This document shows, piece by piece, positions 35,550 to 48,640 of a stretch of 64,000 bases of DNA (position 1 is its first letter; each line of letters begins with the position of its first letter). This DNA comes from Siphonodentalium dalli (taxonomy: Eukaryota > Mollusca > Scaphopoda > Gadilida > Siphonodentaliidae). The stretch lies in assembly GCA_032622095.1 (NCBI GenBank), contig CP136068.1, positions 125,059,989-125,123,988 on the forward strand. Direction: 5' to 3'. Both the position numbers and the translations under genes were made by a program. The notes under the pieces are model-generated. The model saw only the letters and a list, made by a program, of their open reading frames with translations, had not been told where the DNA came from and did no database searches.

Positions 35550-37290
35550 TTGGCAAGAAATTTGTTTTGGTCTATAATCAGTGTTGTTACCCTTTACCTA
35601 AAACTCATCTCCTCTGATTACACACCAATCAGGTCACACAACCCACATCTCGACACTAATTGTTGCCATGAGAAATACAACGTGCTGATATTGGGAGATT
35701 TTAACCTTCATTTTGACTCTACCTCGAATTCTAGTGTCCTATCAGTTAAAACATGTCTGAATGACTACAACCTCCAGCAAGTCGTTGCGAATGCCACAAC
35801 TGATCACGGTCACGTTATCGACTGGGTAGTTGTTCGTGCTGGGGATCCTGAACTGAGTTTTCTGGACGTTACAGACATGGAAGTCGCCGATCAACATGCC
35901 ATAACGTTCGGTCTCGATGTCACCAAACCACCCATATTAGTTGATAGGATCACCTCCAGGAAACTCAAGGAAATTAATCATGTCTCCTTCCGAGCCGAGC
36001 TCGAAAAACGAATCGCTCAGGATCTTATGTCTCAGTGTGATCCCGCAGAAGCATTTAGTGCCATCCTTCGGAATGTTCTCGATGACTTCGCCCCACCAGT
36101 TACGAGGGAGGTCCACCGTCGTCCTTCAGCCCCTTGGATGAATGCTGCTATAAAAGACGCCAAGCGAACACGACGCCAGCTTCAACGCCAGTGGCGCAAG
36201 AGCGGTCTTCAGTGCCACATACTTTATTCTCGGCAACATAAAGTCGTTCGCGCAGTTATCAAATCAGCCAGGACAGACTATTACAGTGATAAAATCATTT
36301 CAGCTAAATTTACGGTTCTGTCCCCCCATCTGGCCTGTCTTCTCTAATAAGAAAAGTGGAACTGTGTGTGTCTGATGTCAAGACATGGATGCTGTCTAAC
36401 AAGTTGAAACTAAATGATGATAAAACTGAAGTAATTGTGTGTCCTCCAGCCGGTAAGCACGAACCATTCGAAATCGGAAGATTGAACATCGGTGGATGTG
36501 AAATAGAGCCCGTACCGTGTGCGAAAAATCTCGGTATCAACATCGCTAATTCATTATCCATGGACGCCAAAGTACAACACATTTCCCGTTCCATATTAAT
36601 CGAACTCATGCGCCTTAGTCGTCTTCGCCCGTACTTAACAATGCCTGCGGCGAAAAAGGTTGCTTCATGCAATATATTGTCAAGATTGGACTACTGCAAT
36701 GTACTTTTCGTGGGAAGTTCCCAAGAACAAATAACTCGTTTGCAACGTCTTCAAAACTCAGCCGCGAGGATTGTAGTGCGTGCTCCGAAATCCACACATG
36801 TTTCTCCAATTTTGAAAAACCTACATTGGCTCCCGGTGCGCGCGAGAATTGAATTTAAGTTAGCCACATTCTGCTACTGTTACTTTCAATCCTCTTCGCC
36901 AGCATACATCTCGGACCTTCTTACTTTGTATAAACCGGGGCGTGATAATTTACGCTCCAAGCAAAAACAACTTCTGGCTGTTCCCAGGTGTAACTATAAG
37001 ACAATTGAACGTCGCGTGTTCACACATGCTGCGCCAAGTGTTTGGAACTCAATCCCTTTCGATGTTCGAAATTCGCAATCTCTAGAAATATTCAAACAAC
37101 GAATGAAAACTCACCTCTTTAGAATTTACCCACACACAACCAGCCGCAGATGACATTGTATTATTATCCAACTGTGTGTGATTGCTATCATCCAGTGTTT
37201 GTATATAACTTGTATATAGAGTCACAAGCGCTTCGAGCTACACCAGGGATGAGGCGCGATACAAATACTATATATTATTATTATTTCTCC
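35550..37290 (+). pseudogene. L2/CR1-like LINE lacking its reverse transcriptase core
   Basis: The first part (to about 36340) is the end of an APE-type endonuclease (VLILGDFNLHFD, HVIDWVVV, ADQHAITFGL). The linker to RT follows. The frame then jumps, near 36310-36358, straight to WMLSNKLKLNDDKTEVIV, which follows the RT catalytic core in this clade. LHWLPVRARIEFKLATF and AAPSVWNSIPFDVR end the protein at 37151. Thus the motif-A and YADD segments are deleted. The 3' tail (about 37215-37290) ends in a TTA repeat and is shared with the SINE at 30727. The copy cannot encode active RT. Confidence 0.85.
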
Positions 37291-37299
37291 CACCCCTAC

Positions 37300-38470
37300 A
37301 CATTTTAGCACAGGCAGCCCGTGTGGGATAGCTGTCTCACCCAACATGTGACAAGCTGTCTCACCCTACCCACGTGACTGCTTTACCTATTTAATTAAGA
37401 GCCGGAAATAATATAACAATCCGTCATCATGTTTTGTGTCAACTAAAACAATGGCGACCAACCAGTTACGCTTCATGTTACAAGTAAATAAATACGGACG
37501 AATTTGTGGACGCTAATACAAACGGGGATAAGACTCCAACATGTTAATCACGAAGAACCTTCAACATAACCTTACCTTACCGTAACACAATCGACCCCCC
37601 CCCCCCTATATAGTTCTCGAAGCGTGAGAACATCCAATTTCTATTTAATAACCCTCCTATAGTCAAGCCCCATTCAAATATTCCCTAATATGTATAAAAA
37701 CCCCGCCATCGTTTTTCGATTCTCTTACGAAATCATACTTAACCCGATTCGATCTAGTATATACATTTGACACATCATGCCCGTCATACCAAACCTATTT
37801 ATAAATATTACTCTGTTTACATATGTTTGAATTTATATTTGCCGTATGGAGCGGAGGTCCAGCTAAGTTTCCAGAACTTGTCCTCCAATCCCTAATAATA
37901 ATGTATTAATATATCCATTATACATGACAATAAATATGTTTAAATCAAAAACCTTACTTGCAGACACAGAGTTGCATAACATGCAATATAAACGACTAAT
38001 TTGCGAACATATTCCATCAAACGGAAGGCCCCAATCGAAACTGGCACCACTTGCACATTTCGTAACAGGTAAACAATAGCCGCTTCACAAATGACGAACG
38101 AAATAGTTCCACATTCGAACAGTTGTCATCGTTGCAATAAATCTCGGACGCATCTAACTAACATTTGTTTGTCATATATACACATGTTTCCTTTTGTAAT
38201 GGTACCGATATGTACAGTTCCCATGACAAACACGATTAGTCCAGTTGTATATACTTCATATCAATACGCCAGTTTATCGGAATCTATGCAGGTGCAACGA
38301 TTCGACATATTCAGGTCGATTTCACAAGACCATGTCGATTTCACTCTAAATGTATTAACCCTGCGCGCACGGGTAACGCGCTTTGTTTTTACGGTATATA
38401 CCGAAATCATCCCAGATAATCACGAATATCAGATTTTCCCCCAGATGTACCGTTACGAAGCTACTGGAAT
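37300..38470. other. Non-coding stretch with a C12 run
   Basis: A run of 12 C lies near 37595-37606. GCTGTCTCACCC is repeated near 37330-37365. The 132-codon frame at 38091-38489 has no recognisable domain. Confidence 0.4.
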
Positions 38471-38489
38471 GTGCCAAAGATTGGTATAA

Positions 38490-39400
38490 AAAAATCGGAA
38501 TGAGGCTCTTGGGTTGGCAGAAAAATTATCCATCATGACCTGGGATGTGGGCATGGAAAAATCTCACCCTCGGGGCATTTAAAACTGTTTATAATCCTCA
38601 TAAACGGGAAAATATGAAGACTGCAGCGCAGAGTTATGGGATATTAATGAACCGAAAACGTAAAGAATTTGATACAACGAGAAATATCAGCCAGCGAGGG
38701 AACCCAAATTATTTTGGAAGTCCCTTAAATCTCACTGTAACATGAATGGACAGATATATTCAAAAATTAATGTTTCTATAGACATTTCTTTCAGCATTTT
38801 CGACAACTAAACGTGAATATATGGCAAGATGTTGGAGTAATTTATTAAAAAAGAAAGGTTCAATGGTGGCCCAAACAATGCTGGGCCTGATTTAAAATTT
38901 GAACGGCACTAGACCGTAAATGGGAAGGAATTTCGATGAGTGAAAGAATTTAACATTATCAATTCCGCTGAGTGTAGTGAACTCTGGGGCAGACACAAAC
39001 CATTAACGCACCCCTAAATCGAACGTGTTAGAAAGTCCCCGACGGACAAACACATTCCGCAATGGCACACCGAGATGACCAGATCTTCTAGAGGATATTT
39101 TTCTAGTAGCACTAAAGAACGTCACAAACTTGATTTATATTTATCAGAGATACATTTTAACCTGGCTAGCTTTCGACTGAGACTTCGTTTTAGTATCCAC
39201 CGCCTCCCAGTCGAAACAGGGAGGGGGTGAAGAATAGAACATGTAACTTCCATGAAGGCGCTATTGGTGACGAATTCCACTTCGTGATTGAATGTGACAA
39301 ACTTAATGATCTTAGAACTAAATATATACCGGAATATTATCGGAAATTTACAAGCTTATGACTGTCCAAAATATAGCTATTTTAGCACGACTGTGTGTGT
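38490..39400 (+). pseudogene. Heavily decayed LINE C-terminal relic
   Basis: Across frames I can read NPKLFWKSLKSH-like sequence near 38700-38740, then RLRLRFSIHRLPVETGRG near 39165-39220, and IGDEFHFVIECDKLNDLR-like sequence near 39260-39315. The last resembles the Cys/His motif at the end of non-LTR RT proteins (GDEFHF...C). Many frameshifts and stops are present. Confidence 0.45.
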
Positions 39401-42400
39401 TTATAAAGTTTGGATTCAAACGATTGGATTTAGTTGCACATCAAAATTTGACAAATGTTTTATATGGGGATATTCTCATTGAGAAAACAGGTGTCCCCAA
39501 AAATTCTCTGGATTTGTCCCTGCATCTCACCAAACTTTATATGGAAGACCTCTAGTTTACTTTCCTTCTTTATCATTATATTCATTGCTCTGACATCACA
39601 ATTTGTTTATGTATAAAATAAGCCAGGGTTCTTATCGGTCGGCATTCCTTTGAATCACACTATTGGATTCTCTGTATAATGGAGATGATTATATCATGCA
39701 AATGATTATACGTTTGATGGGAATCTGCTACAAAACATGTTGCACCCCTCCTAACCCCATTCCTGACCGGACGGTATCATTTCGGGAAATAACGAGATGT
39801 CTATATATATATTTTGAGGAAATCGGCGACAAACGTTTTTATTCCATTTGACGCCCCTCCCGCCAACTCATCGCACGTGCCGACCTGTTCTGAGTCACTT
39901 TTATATATTTAAACGACACCATTTGATTCAATGTAAAATGGAGATGACATGGAAAAGATGAAAGGAGATGACATGGAGAAGATGGAAGAAGGTTTGTGGA
40001 AACTGACGTCACTTTTGAAAGTTTTAACCTGGACCATTATTTTTCTCATAACACGTTGCCCCCTTTAGACACCTTTTTAGTTCTTGAGATGGTCCCACGT
40101 TAACATCTATGGTGGACAGACAGACAAACAGCCATCCCCAAGGATAAAAAAAAAACAGATTACTGTTGTTGTTTTTTCGCTTATTCACTGGGGGCTCACC
40201 GTTCCTGCTAAATCCGTCCGAAATCGTATGATCGTCCAGTGCGCATCGATAAATGCTAAGTTGCCCTCCCTGCAATTTTGTAAAAATGATCGTGTCTGCA
40301 CTTAAAATGGTAAGTATTTTCTTAAAAATACAAATTATTCTTTCAATATTGAACTGTGATTTTTCAATATCACATTCTGTATCCGTGTGTGTTCAATTTG
40401 AGTTGTAGCGCTCATGGAAGATTGAACAGTCAGGAGTTTATCACTTCGTTTTTAACATTTTAACGTAACCTTCGGCGATAAAGTTTATTTTTAGACCAGA
40501 AATGGGACATTCCAATGGGCAAACCATAGTTTTCTGGTAAGTTTGTTATCTCCGGGACACAAATATGCAAAAATATACACGAACAATCTGAACAGTGCTA
40601 CAGGTGGCACGTTAAAAGACAAGCACACGGTGGCTCCAGTGCGAACTTTGTATGGCTCCAGTTCGAAAACGAGCAAATATGATAAGCTCCAATGCGCACC
40701 CACGATAAATAATTTAGATATTTCACAGAATTCATCGACAATTTAGTAGATTATAGACGTTATAGCCGAGCACAATGACATTTCATCTAATATTTGTGCA
40801 CAAATGTGTCTCTTTGTGCTTTGCTGGCAAATATATAGATGTTATATCATTGCAAAATATATAAGGCGGCTAAGTGTCATTTGAATAGTAACAGACTCGT
40901 TCACTTTATGATGCAGACCTGACATTTGCCACGAATGGCCAGAGTATGTCAATTATGAAGACTTATTATTTTTCCGACAAACCAATCGCAATGGTCGACA
41001 TATTCAAAATGGCCGCCACTTTTACGAGCTGGTCACCGTTTTGAGCTTTTGCTCAACGTATACGACGAATGTGACTTCTATTAATTATTTGAAAAAATTA
41101 ATATTTCACTCAAATAAAGGGTGTTGTAGGATGGCCGCAAGGCTCTACATGTATTTCCACACACACTCATCCCACCCCAATCCAACACGGCCGCCATTCA
41201 AATGGATTCAAATAGGGAACCCATGCCAGTTCTCGAACAAAAAGAGTGATGGTTGCTCCCAAGACATCCCACATATTCACCAAATACGTCCGATTCAAAA
41301 TGGCCGCCGTCCAAGTGGTCCAAATAGAGGACCACTGGGTTTGAACTTTCCAACTGTTGGAAAATTTCCAACTAACCTGACACTATAATGATGGTATATT
41401 TCCAATTGATAGCTATTTCAGACCAAAATTTTGACAAATTTTATAGAAAAGATTTGCTAGAGTTGAATTAAAACAACAAATATCCCACTAATTAGTTGCT
41501 GGAAAATCAAACAACTAACAATTTCAACCTATAAGTGGTGTAAAATTTCCAACAAATTCTGTGTGAGGCATGAAATGTCCAGCTGTTGAAAATGTTGATC
41601 AAAGTTGGAGGGTTAGTCGCCCCTCAACCCCCCCTGTTGCCACGTCCCTGTGGCGGAATGCACGCCTGTGGTAATATCCCCGGCGCCACATCCCTTTATA
41701 TTAGCAAAAAATAGCTTCATGGAAACGGTGAAGCATCGAAATCAACATGAAAGCACACTGAGGTAACGATTTCGGACTGGTGCACTTTCGCCGAATGCAC
41801 ACCCGTCGTGTAGCTTGTTATCGCAAAGGCAAAGTATCATTTTGTAATATTTATAAACCTTGTTTTAACAAACTTACGATCACCACATGACAATGATTTT
41901 GATCGGCAATATTAAAAACAATACCAATATGACAATAAACTGATTATTGCAGTAAAATTGAGCACATGCACCACTCAGAATGCTTTCGTATTTGTTTGTT
42001 ATAGTAAAAAGCACTGGAAATGATTAGGTTGGGAAAAAATACAAAGCATTTCAGGTTTATTGAATCCTGCGGACCAAGAGCCGCTTTACATACATAATGG
42101 CCTTTTATTGAGGGGAAACATAATTTCCATATATAAACTTCTGACAATAACGCTACCTGCGCTCAATTTCTGGGCATTGTAGACTTTCTCTTGCCGGAAA
42201 CGCACAGGAGCCTCGATTATCCGATTTCGGACGGATTTAGCAGGAGCGGTGGGTCCCCAGTGTTATTGGATATTGTTTTCTGAAAAGCAACGAGAAACAA
42301 TGACCGGCATCGACTAACATTAAATAGGGCGTATATGAGGGAAAACTATTTCCCGATGAAACCTCATTTGAAATGAAGAACAAGAGGTGAAATGCAATTC

Positions 42401-42720
42401 ACCAGGAATCCACATTTTACAACTGAACACATGGGCAACCAATCGATACGATAGCTGTACGATTGACTCGCGACAAAGAAATGTTTGTAGCTTTGAAACC
42501 TATTGGATTTCTCAGATAGTTAACCCGCAATCATAAAGGACAGCGCTCATCGCCACACCTTTCGATCGGGATAGACACCACACTAGCTGCTAGTGGAAGT
42601 GCTTCGTGGCCTAGTTATATCACCTTATTCTGAAGGTAAGGGAACTATTAATCCACACCCATATTTACATCTACAACAACCACTTAAATGGGCTTGGCAA
42701 AAAAAGTAATATATAAATGG
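39400..42720. other. Non-coding stretch, no gene seen
   Basis: Short repeated phrases occur (CAAAATGGCCGCC at about 41005 and 41296; GGAGATGACATGGA near 39940-39980). No coding domain was recognised. Confidence 0.4.
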
Positions 42721-42894
42721 ATATGTATTAAAGCCACATGGCGGTTTGCGTTTAAAATATACTTATTAATATTCGCTATTTAATTTATTTTGGTATCGCA
42801 ATAGATATTTCTACGTCCCATTGTATCACAACTACAAGTATCTATATCATATCATGTTTCCCATATTTTATTCTTATTTTAAATCCGGGGCCAC

Positions 42895-43050
42895 TTGTCA
42901 GGTTGCGTTCCAAAACACACGTAATACTTTTCGCTTTTGAATTTTCCCTGGTATTGATATAGATTGATAAATACATGAACTACCTTTTTACGGACATTAT
43001 ATGTCGCAGAAAGACGCATTAAAGTAATACAAAATACATCTTCGAACAGA
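42895..43050 (+). repeat. Dispersed repeat, third copy of the lectin-flanking family
   Basis: TTCGCTTTTGAATTTTCCC, GAACTACCTTTTTACGGACA and CAGAAAGACGCATTAAAGT match 26872-27035 in the same orientation. The repeat is therefore dispersed and not specific to the lectin gene. A C11 run follows at 43058-43068. Confidence 0.65.
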
Positions 43051-43099
43051 ATGTGCGCCCCCCCCCCCAAAAATCCCCAGCCATTTGCGAACACATGAA

Positions 43100-44560
43100 A
43101 AGCAGCTGGAACATGGCAAGTATTTACCAGAGCACATGCAACTGGTATAATTATATTGGGGTCGGGTTGTCCTGGTGTCGTGTTGTTCCTGGTCGATTGG
43201 GGCGAGTTGTCTGTGACGGTTTTGTACTATGCTAAATACCGCCCTCGGAGTTGCCTTGCCACTATGTCTGTTATAGGGACGTATACATAATTGTATGGTA
43301 TACCTTTAGCATAGCAACGGCATACTTGATGCGGGGAGCACCTTGTAAAAAGTTGTACGTTATATTATGCGGATAATCAGTTGTCAGACATCTCTCTTAA
43401 ACTAAATCGACATTAGAAATGTTTAAAATAAAAACTTTCCTTTACTGTCCTTCAATTTAAATGTGAGTCACCCCTGCGTGCTTGCCTTGAGGGCTGATTT
43501 AAATGCTCCGCCGAGGAGTCATTTAAGCATACCGATGCTGGTAAATAAATTAAGAAATTGCCATTAAATAAATAAACAATGCTTAAACAAACATATTTCT
43601 TTCAAAAAGGTGGTGTTTTCTCCTGTTTTGTGCCTAATTGACAGTATACATGTATGCTATCTGTACGGTACATAAGGTACTCTCCATTGTAGATCCATAA
43701 CTCCGTGCACAATGCTTTGAAGCTACTGACAATCCGAGCCAAATGCACTACCCAACACAATCACCTTGTGAAAAGTTATACGTATACTATGCGGATAATT
43801 ACATCTCTCTTAAACCGATTCGACGTATGAAGGGTTTAAAATAAAAGCTGCCTTAAAGAGAAACTAGTATGTGCGCCCAAAATGTAATTAATGGGGCATT
43901 CGCCATGAAAACAGATGTCCACACGACGACGTAACCGTCGTGGGAAGTGTGTGGAACAAATTATGAACATTAGATACTGAATTAACCAAGATTAGCTCTG
44001 ACTAGCTTATCATTAAGATTCTGGTTATTCTTAAATGCAATTATCACTTCTTCAACTTCTTCGCCTTATCCTTGTATATTCGCGCAATTTCTGTGTTGCC
44101 GCGAATATACAAGAGGAAGACATATCAAGCTGTTGGGTGGAGCTGGTTGATACACATTCATTTCATCGAGAATTGTGGTTTTAAGTGTGGATATCAAAAC
44201 TTCTTCTCGCTGCAGTCTCATATATGTAGTGTCCTCTTCTGTTTCACAGAGAGACACTATATATGGGCATGCAACGAAAGTCAGTAATAACGTTATATCC
44301 CGGTGAACAGAAATGGTTGGCAACTGGCTTGTCCAACATCAGTTTGATGCTTCAGAGATGTGACCTCATGCGGAATATGAGTTCAGTTTGGTCTGGCCTA
44401 CATTTTGGAATTGCAAAACTGACATGTTATAGATAAATTAAATATGCGGAGTAGCAATCCATTTGATGAGTGATCCGACATTGAACGCGATTTGTTTCGC
44501 TCTGAATGAAATTCCCAATCTGAATATATTGTCTGGGTTTCATGGCGCAATGCTTTTTTT
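43100..44560. other. Non-coding stretch with a small hairpin
   Basis: CTTGTATATTCGCG (44071-44084) pairs perfectly with CGCGAATATACAAG (44100-44113). Nearby, near 44219-44263, TATATGTAGTGTC pairs with GACACTATATATG. The frame at 44066-44323 has no recognised domain. Confidence 0.5.
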
Positions 44561-44569
44561 TGCAGGAAG

Positions 44570-45785
44570 TGACCTTTCCGTTCGAAAAATAGCGGCCGTT
44601 CGGGTGCAGTTTGAAAGGAAATGAGTGTGATTTAAATTGAAGAAATTCAGATATAGTTTCAGATTTAATTTTCTGAGTTGGCTTATTGAGTAGCCTCGAT
44701 GAATAAAAGATTGAAAGATAATTTTACAAGCTTCATTAAGATCATATTGATCTGAACAAATTCTGAGAAAGCGGATAATTTAGGATTTGATGAGGCCATT
44801 TAAAAGTCTAGGAAGATGAAATGAGCTTTTATGTAATAAGGCATGAGTATCAGTTTCCTTGAAGAAGACCTTTGTGTCTAATAAACCTTGTTCATGAAAA
44901 CGGCGGCCCTTAAAAATGGTTACATCTAGAAAATTGACTGATGAATTTGAGACTGTAGGTTCTAATTTAATGTTGTCACCGTAAGAGACGAAAAAATGAA
45001 AGAAAATATCTAATTCTGCTTGGGAATGAGTCCATATAAAAACGTGTCATCAAGAAAACGGAAATACATCAATGTTTTTGGTCACACTGCATGGGAAAAA
45101 GCTTCTCTCTCCATTTCGCTATAAAAATTGTCGCGAAGCTAGGAGCAAACTTTTGACCATTGCGACACCCTGGATCTGAAGCCAAAATATATTATTAAAT
45201 TTAAAAACATTGCTTTTGAGCGAAATTTCCAACAGTTGCAATACTTCCGATGTCGGTCTGTCCGGATCCGAATATTTATCAAATGGGTCATTAGTTGATT
45301 GTATGCCTGCTTCTACCGGTATGGATGTGTACATACTAGCGATATCCCAATTTACTAAAATTGCATCCTTGGGAACTGAATATTGACTCAAACGTAATAA
45401 AAAATTACCAGTGTCTTTGATATATGACGAAACACTGACATTGGTGGGGTATAACATTGTGGTGTTTTGTATTTTCTGAAAGTACATGTATACAGGGTGA
45501 ATGTACATGTACTGACTGTCAATATTCCAAAGAATAAATATATTATGATATATGATAACTCTCTGATCTACAATCTGAAACTACTGGTCGTCCTTTGGGC
45601 ATTAAAGGGTCCGGCCAGGTTGCGATAGGCTTATGGATTTTGGGAAGCATAACAAATAAACTACTCTTGGCCGACGGGCTAGCTTCAATATAATTAAGCT
45701 GGTTCTCATTGATAACTTTTCTCTCTTTAAGATCTCAAAAAGTTATTCTTTGAAACATTACAATGCGGTTTTGGTAATTACGTGC
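44570..45785 (-). pseudogene. Penelope-like element reverse transcriptase relic
   Basis: Reading the minus strand across frames gives LPKIHKP, GRPVVSDCRSESYHIS (45660-45570), SYIKDTGNFLLRLSQYSVP, ILVNWDIASMYTSIPVEAG (motif A), VFKFNNIFWLQIQGVAMV (45210-45160), FRFLDDTFLYG (catalytic DD, about 45065-45030), VNFLDVTIF, GLLDTKVFFKETDTHALLH and ACKIIFQSFIHRGYSISQL (to about 44680). The order is that of Penelope-like RT. A GIY-YIG domain was not found. Frameshifts and stops make it non-functional. An extra stretch between SESYHIS and SYIKDT is derived from hairpin-family sequence. Confidence 0.8.
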
Positions 45786-46078
45786 GCTTGCGCAACAGTA
45801 TGGTGATCAGTCAGATTCGTAGGTACGTACGTTGGTGTCACCCTACCGATTTCAGTCCATGACGTCACCCTTACGCAGTCCTTGTCGGCGACGTTACGGG
45901 GTAGATTATAGAGTTGACGCCCTTGGCACTGACTTCCGTTACTAGCTCGTAGCTATATAAACAAACCAGCGATGTGGCTTTTGTCGATTATTGACAGTCA
46001 GTACATTCGCCCTGTATACATGTACTTTCAGAAAATACAAAACACCACAATGTTATACCCCACCAATGTCAGTGTCTC
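45428..46078. repeat. Inverted duplication including a slice of Penelope RT code
   Basis: About 90 bases at 45428-45525 (CACTGACATTGGTGGGGTAT, AACATTGTGGTGTTTTGTAT, TTCTGAAAGTACATGTATAC) recur inverted at about 45990-46078 with only a few changes. The inverted copy ends abruptly beside non-Penelope sequence. Part of the unit resembles the arms of the hairpin at 46453-46622. Confidence 0.85.
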
Positions 46079-46452
46079 GATATCATTTGACCAAAGTTCT
46101 TGACATGAAACCGCGACAGACACGGTGTGAAATACATCGCATTGAGTAAACAATTTCCCATTGTTTCAATTCAACTTCAAGATCGCGGTAAAATCAAAAC
46201 AGCAATTTGTAAGTGGTAAACATGAAAAAGACATCAGGTACCTGCAGAAACTAATTGTTGTGCATATTGATTTCTATTTGAGGTGGAAAATTTTCATGTT
46301 TATCAGTATTTTTAACGATAAGAGCGATGGTAATTGGGGGACTATATGTTATCTAGCGCATTCAAGTGTTTTCTATGGCCGCACATTTCGTTGATAATTA
46401 CGAGCCATTTGTTTGTCTAAATAACATTTTTAAGTTCGAAGAGCATTAGAAT

Positions 46453-46622
46453 GGGGATAACAGTGTGGTGTTTTGTGATTTCGGAAAGGTACATGGCGAA
46501 TATACTGTGGCAAATACCCGTTAATGGGCTCCGGCTCCGCCGTCACCCATTAACTAAATTTGCCACAGTATATTCGTCATGTACTTTTCCGAAAACACAA
46601 AAAAACCACACTGTTATCCCCT
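46453..46622. repeat. Long hairpin, arms of about 78 bases
   Basis: GGGGATAACAGTGTGGTGTT, GGAAAGGTACATGGCGAATA and TACTGTGGCAAATACCCGTT are mirrored after a GC-rich loop near 46530-46542. The outer 50 bases are related to the repeated block at 45428-45500, so this is one family. Confidence 0.87.
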
Positions 46623-46629
46623 AAATAAA

Positions 46630-47320
46630 ATTATTGAAGATTGTAATTGTCTTTTTTTGCTAACATTAAATTAAATTAAATTAAATAAATTAAGTAAAAT
46701 ACAGTGAAATTATTATTTTAATTATTTTTTACTACATTTTTGCGCACGTTGGCATCTCTCTGAGTGCATTCTAGTTTATTATAGTGATCAGTGTTATTCG
46801 GTTGACGCAATGCCCCCTGAATGTATTTGTCCTTCGACATTAAAACTACGCAACTACATTTGTCTGTCTTTTTGATTACTAAATTTGGCATGTTACGTAA
46901 TTCCTTAATTGCTCTCTGTTGGTTCCTATCTTAAGTTTTGGGGGTTGGGTGGAAAGTTGACTTTGCCAACTTATTCATCAATGCTATTAACCAATCATCA
47001 ATATCCTCCGTCTAAGGGGTAATATCACTTGGTTCTTTAAATTTTATGGGGAATCCAGTCGTATCTCGGAAAATAATCAGCTAACGTGAACTTACTGCGC
47101 AAAAAGGAACACTGCATTGAATCCTGAGTGAGGTCATCTAATTTCCGATTGTTTCGTTCCTCCTAGTCTGAACCCTTCGCTGGTCCCCGTAAAGGTGACG
47201 TGGGTATGAAAGTCAAACCAAGTTTGAATAAAGATGTTTGGTTATCGGACAAAGTTAGACTCGGATGTATGTTCCTGTGTGCACTTCGACAGACTCTTCC
47301 TACTCTTTTATATGTAAATA
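46630..47320. other. Non-coding stretch, no gene seen
   Basis: It is AT-rich, with a TTAAAT-type repeat near 46667-46700. No domain was recognised. Confidence 0.4.
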
Positions 47321-47332
47321 TTGATAATAATA

Positions 47333-47795
47333 TGTCCTGTTTCTACCACATACTGTTTTTGCTTCCGTCGCTTCCTTTTTTTTTTTCGCGGCGAAGGAAC
47401 CGAAGGAAGCGAAACAATCAAACGAAGCAAGCGAAGTATCCGATGCAAGCGAAGGAACTACTGAACGCCAGCAACAACAACAACCAAGAAAACATTTGTT
47501 TTGGTTGTTGTTGGGTTTCGGCTCTTCCTTCGCTGGTTTCGGATACGTCGCGAAGGAACCACCGAAAGCGAAACAACACAATGTCGCACGAAGGAACCGA
47601 GGGAAGCAAAAAAACAAAAACAAACGAAGCAAGTGAAATAACAATATCTTTTTTCGCTTTCGTCGTTTGATTTTTTCGCTTGTTTTGTTTGATATTTTCG
47701 CTTTCTTCGGTTCCTTCGGTTCCTTCGCAAAAAAAAAAAACGAGGGAAGCGAAAAAGTATGGGGCGGAAACAGGACACCATAGGACCATGTTCGT
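47333..47795. repeat. Large foldback rich in CGAAGGAA/AAGCGAAA words
   Basis: The left border GTCCTGTTTCTACCACATAC mirrors the right border GGGGCGGAAACAGGACAC. Inside, runs of GAAGGAACCGAAGGAAGCG and GAAGCAAGCGAA on the left pair with CTTCGGTTCCTTCGGTTCC on the right. A nested hairpin (ACAACAACAACC and GGTTGTTGTTG) marks the centre near 47490. Open frames in all directions are a by-product of the low-complexity words. No target duplication was found. Confidence 0.85.
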
Positions 47796-47799
47796 TCTC

Positions 47800-48640
47800 G
47801 TGTTTTCTTTGTCCAATCGGCATGAGGAATCTTTTACGACAGAATGTAGGCAGTGGTCCAAATTTAGGCTACGTTGGACGCATGGTTGAAAAGTTATAAA
47901 CGCGCAAAAAGCGTGAGCGAGTTACATACATAGACTATTCGGTTCGCTATTCCGAAGGTTTTTATTTTAAAGGATTACTATCCTCATGAAACAACAAAAC
48001 TCTATCGGAAAGCCACCCCTATTGTGATCACAATGATCCAAGTCCCATAAAAATCGCGTAATAAATAAGCCGAGAAATAAATAAATAATACCACCACCGG
48101 TTGTCGGCTATCTCCGTCGCAAAACCTCGCATGACGTCAAGCGAGGTAAACTAATTAAAAACAGGGAGTCGGAGTTAATTAAGTCTACCTATATGGCGAT
48201 GGAAAATCCGGAATCGACATCAGCGCGTGAGTGTAATGGAATTCTGCGGGGCTTATCAATAGCATTGTGTACACATGGTGAATTGTCATCGCGCGGTGAG
48301 TTATCTTCACTTGTGATTTGTCTTAAGTGCTGTTTGGAAAGTTACGGTATTGTTTTGACAAAAAATATAGAGGGACGATTGAGCGGGGTAGATAACACTT
48401 TCGTATAAAGCTTATAAAAACACGAGCCGGCATGTGAACTTTATTCGGGTGCGTGTTCGCGATGTTGTTTTAATTTTCCGTATATATGCCCCGAGTGTCC
48501 CGTATTTACAATCATTCATTCATTCTAGTGACTCTCAGTTAGGCATATGCTGTATTCATTTCCAAACGATGTTCGTTTACGTGACATTTGGCAGGATTTC
48601 TGTGGGAAACTCGTTGCGCAAAATCAGAAACCGATTACAT
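47800..48640. other. Non-coding stretch, no gene seen
   Basis: Short open frames at 48193-48408 and 48434-48667 show no recognised domain. TTCGCTATTCCGAAGG near 47945 is related to CCTTCGGAATAGTGAA near 57170. Confidence 0.35.

Noticed and set aside
35550-36347. Intact host gene of 265 codons
   Set aside because: Motifs are those of a LINE endonuclease and linker and the frame ends at a deletion junction.
38091-38489. 132-codon open frame
   Set aside because: No domain, no leader and no splice support; composition looks random.
47300-47861. Several overlapping open frames of 114-156 codons on both strands
   Set aside because: They come from low-complexity words in a foldback and lack stops in many frames; residue composition (Ser/Lys/Arg/Phe runs) shows no domain.
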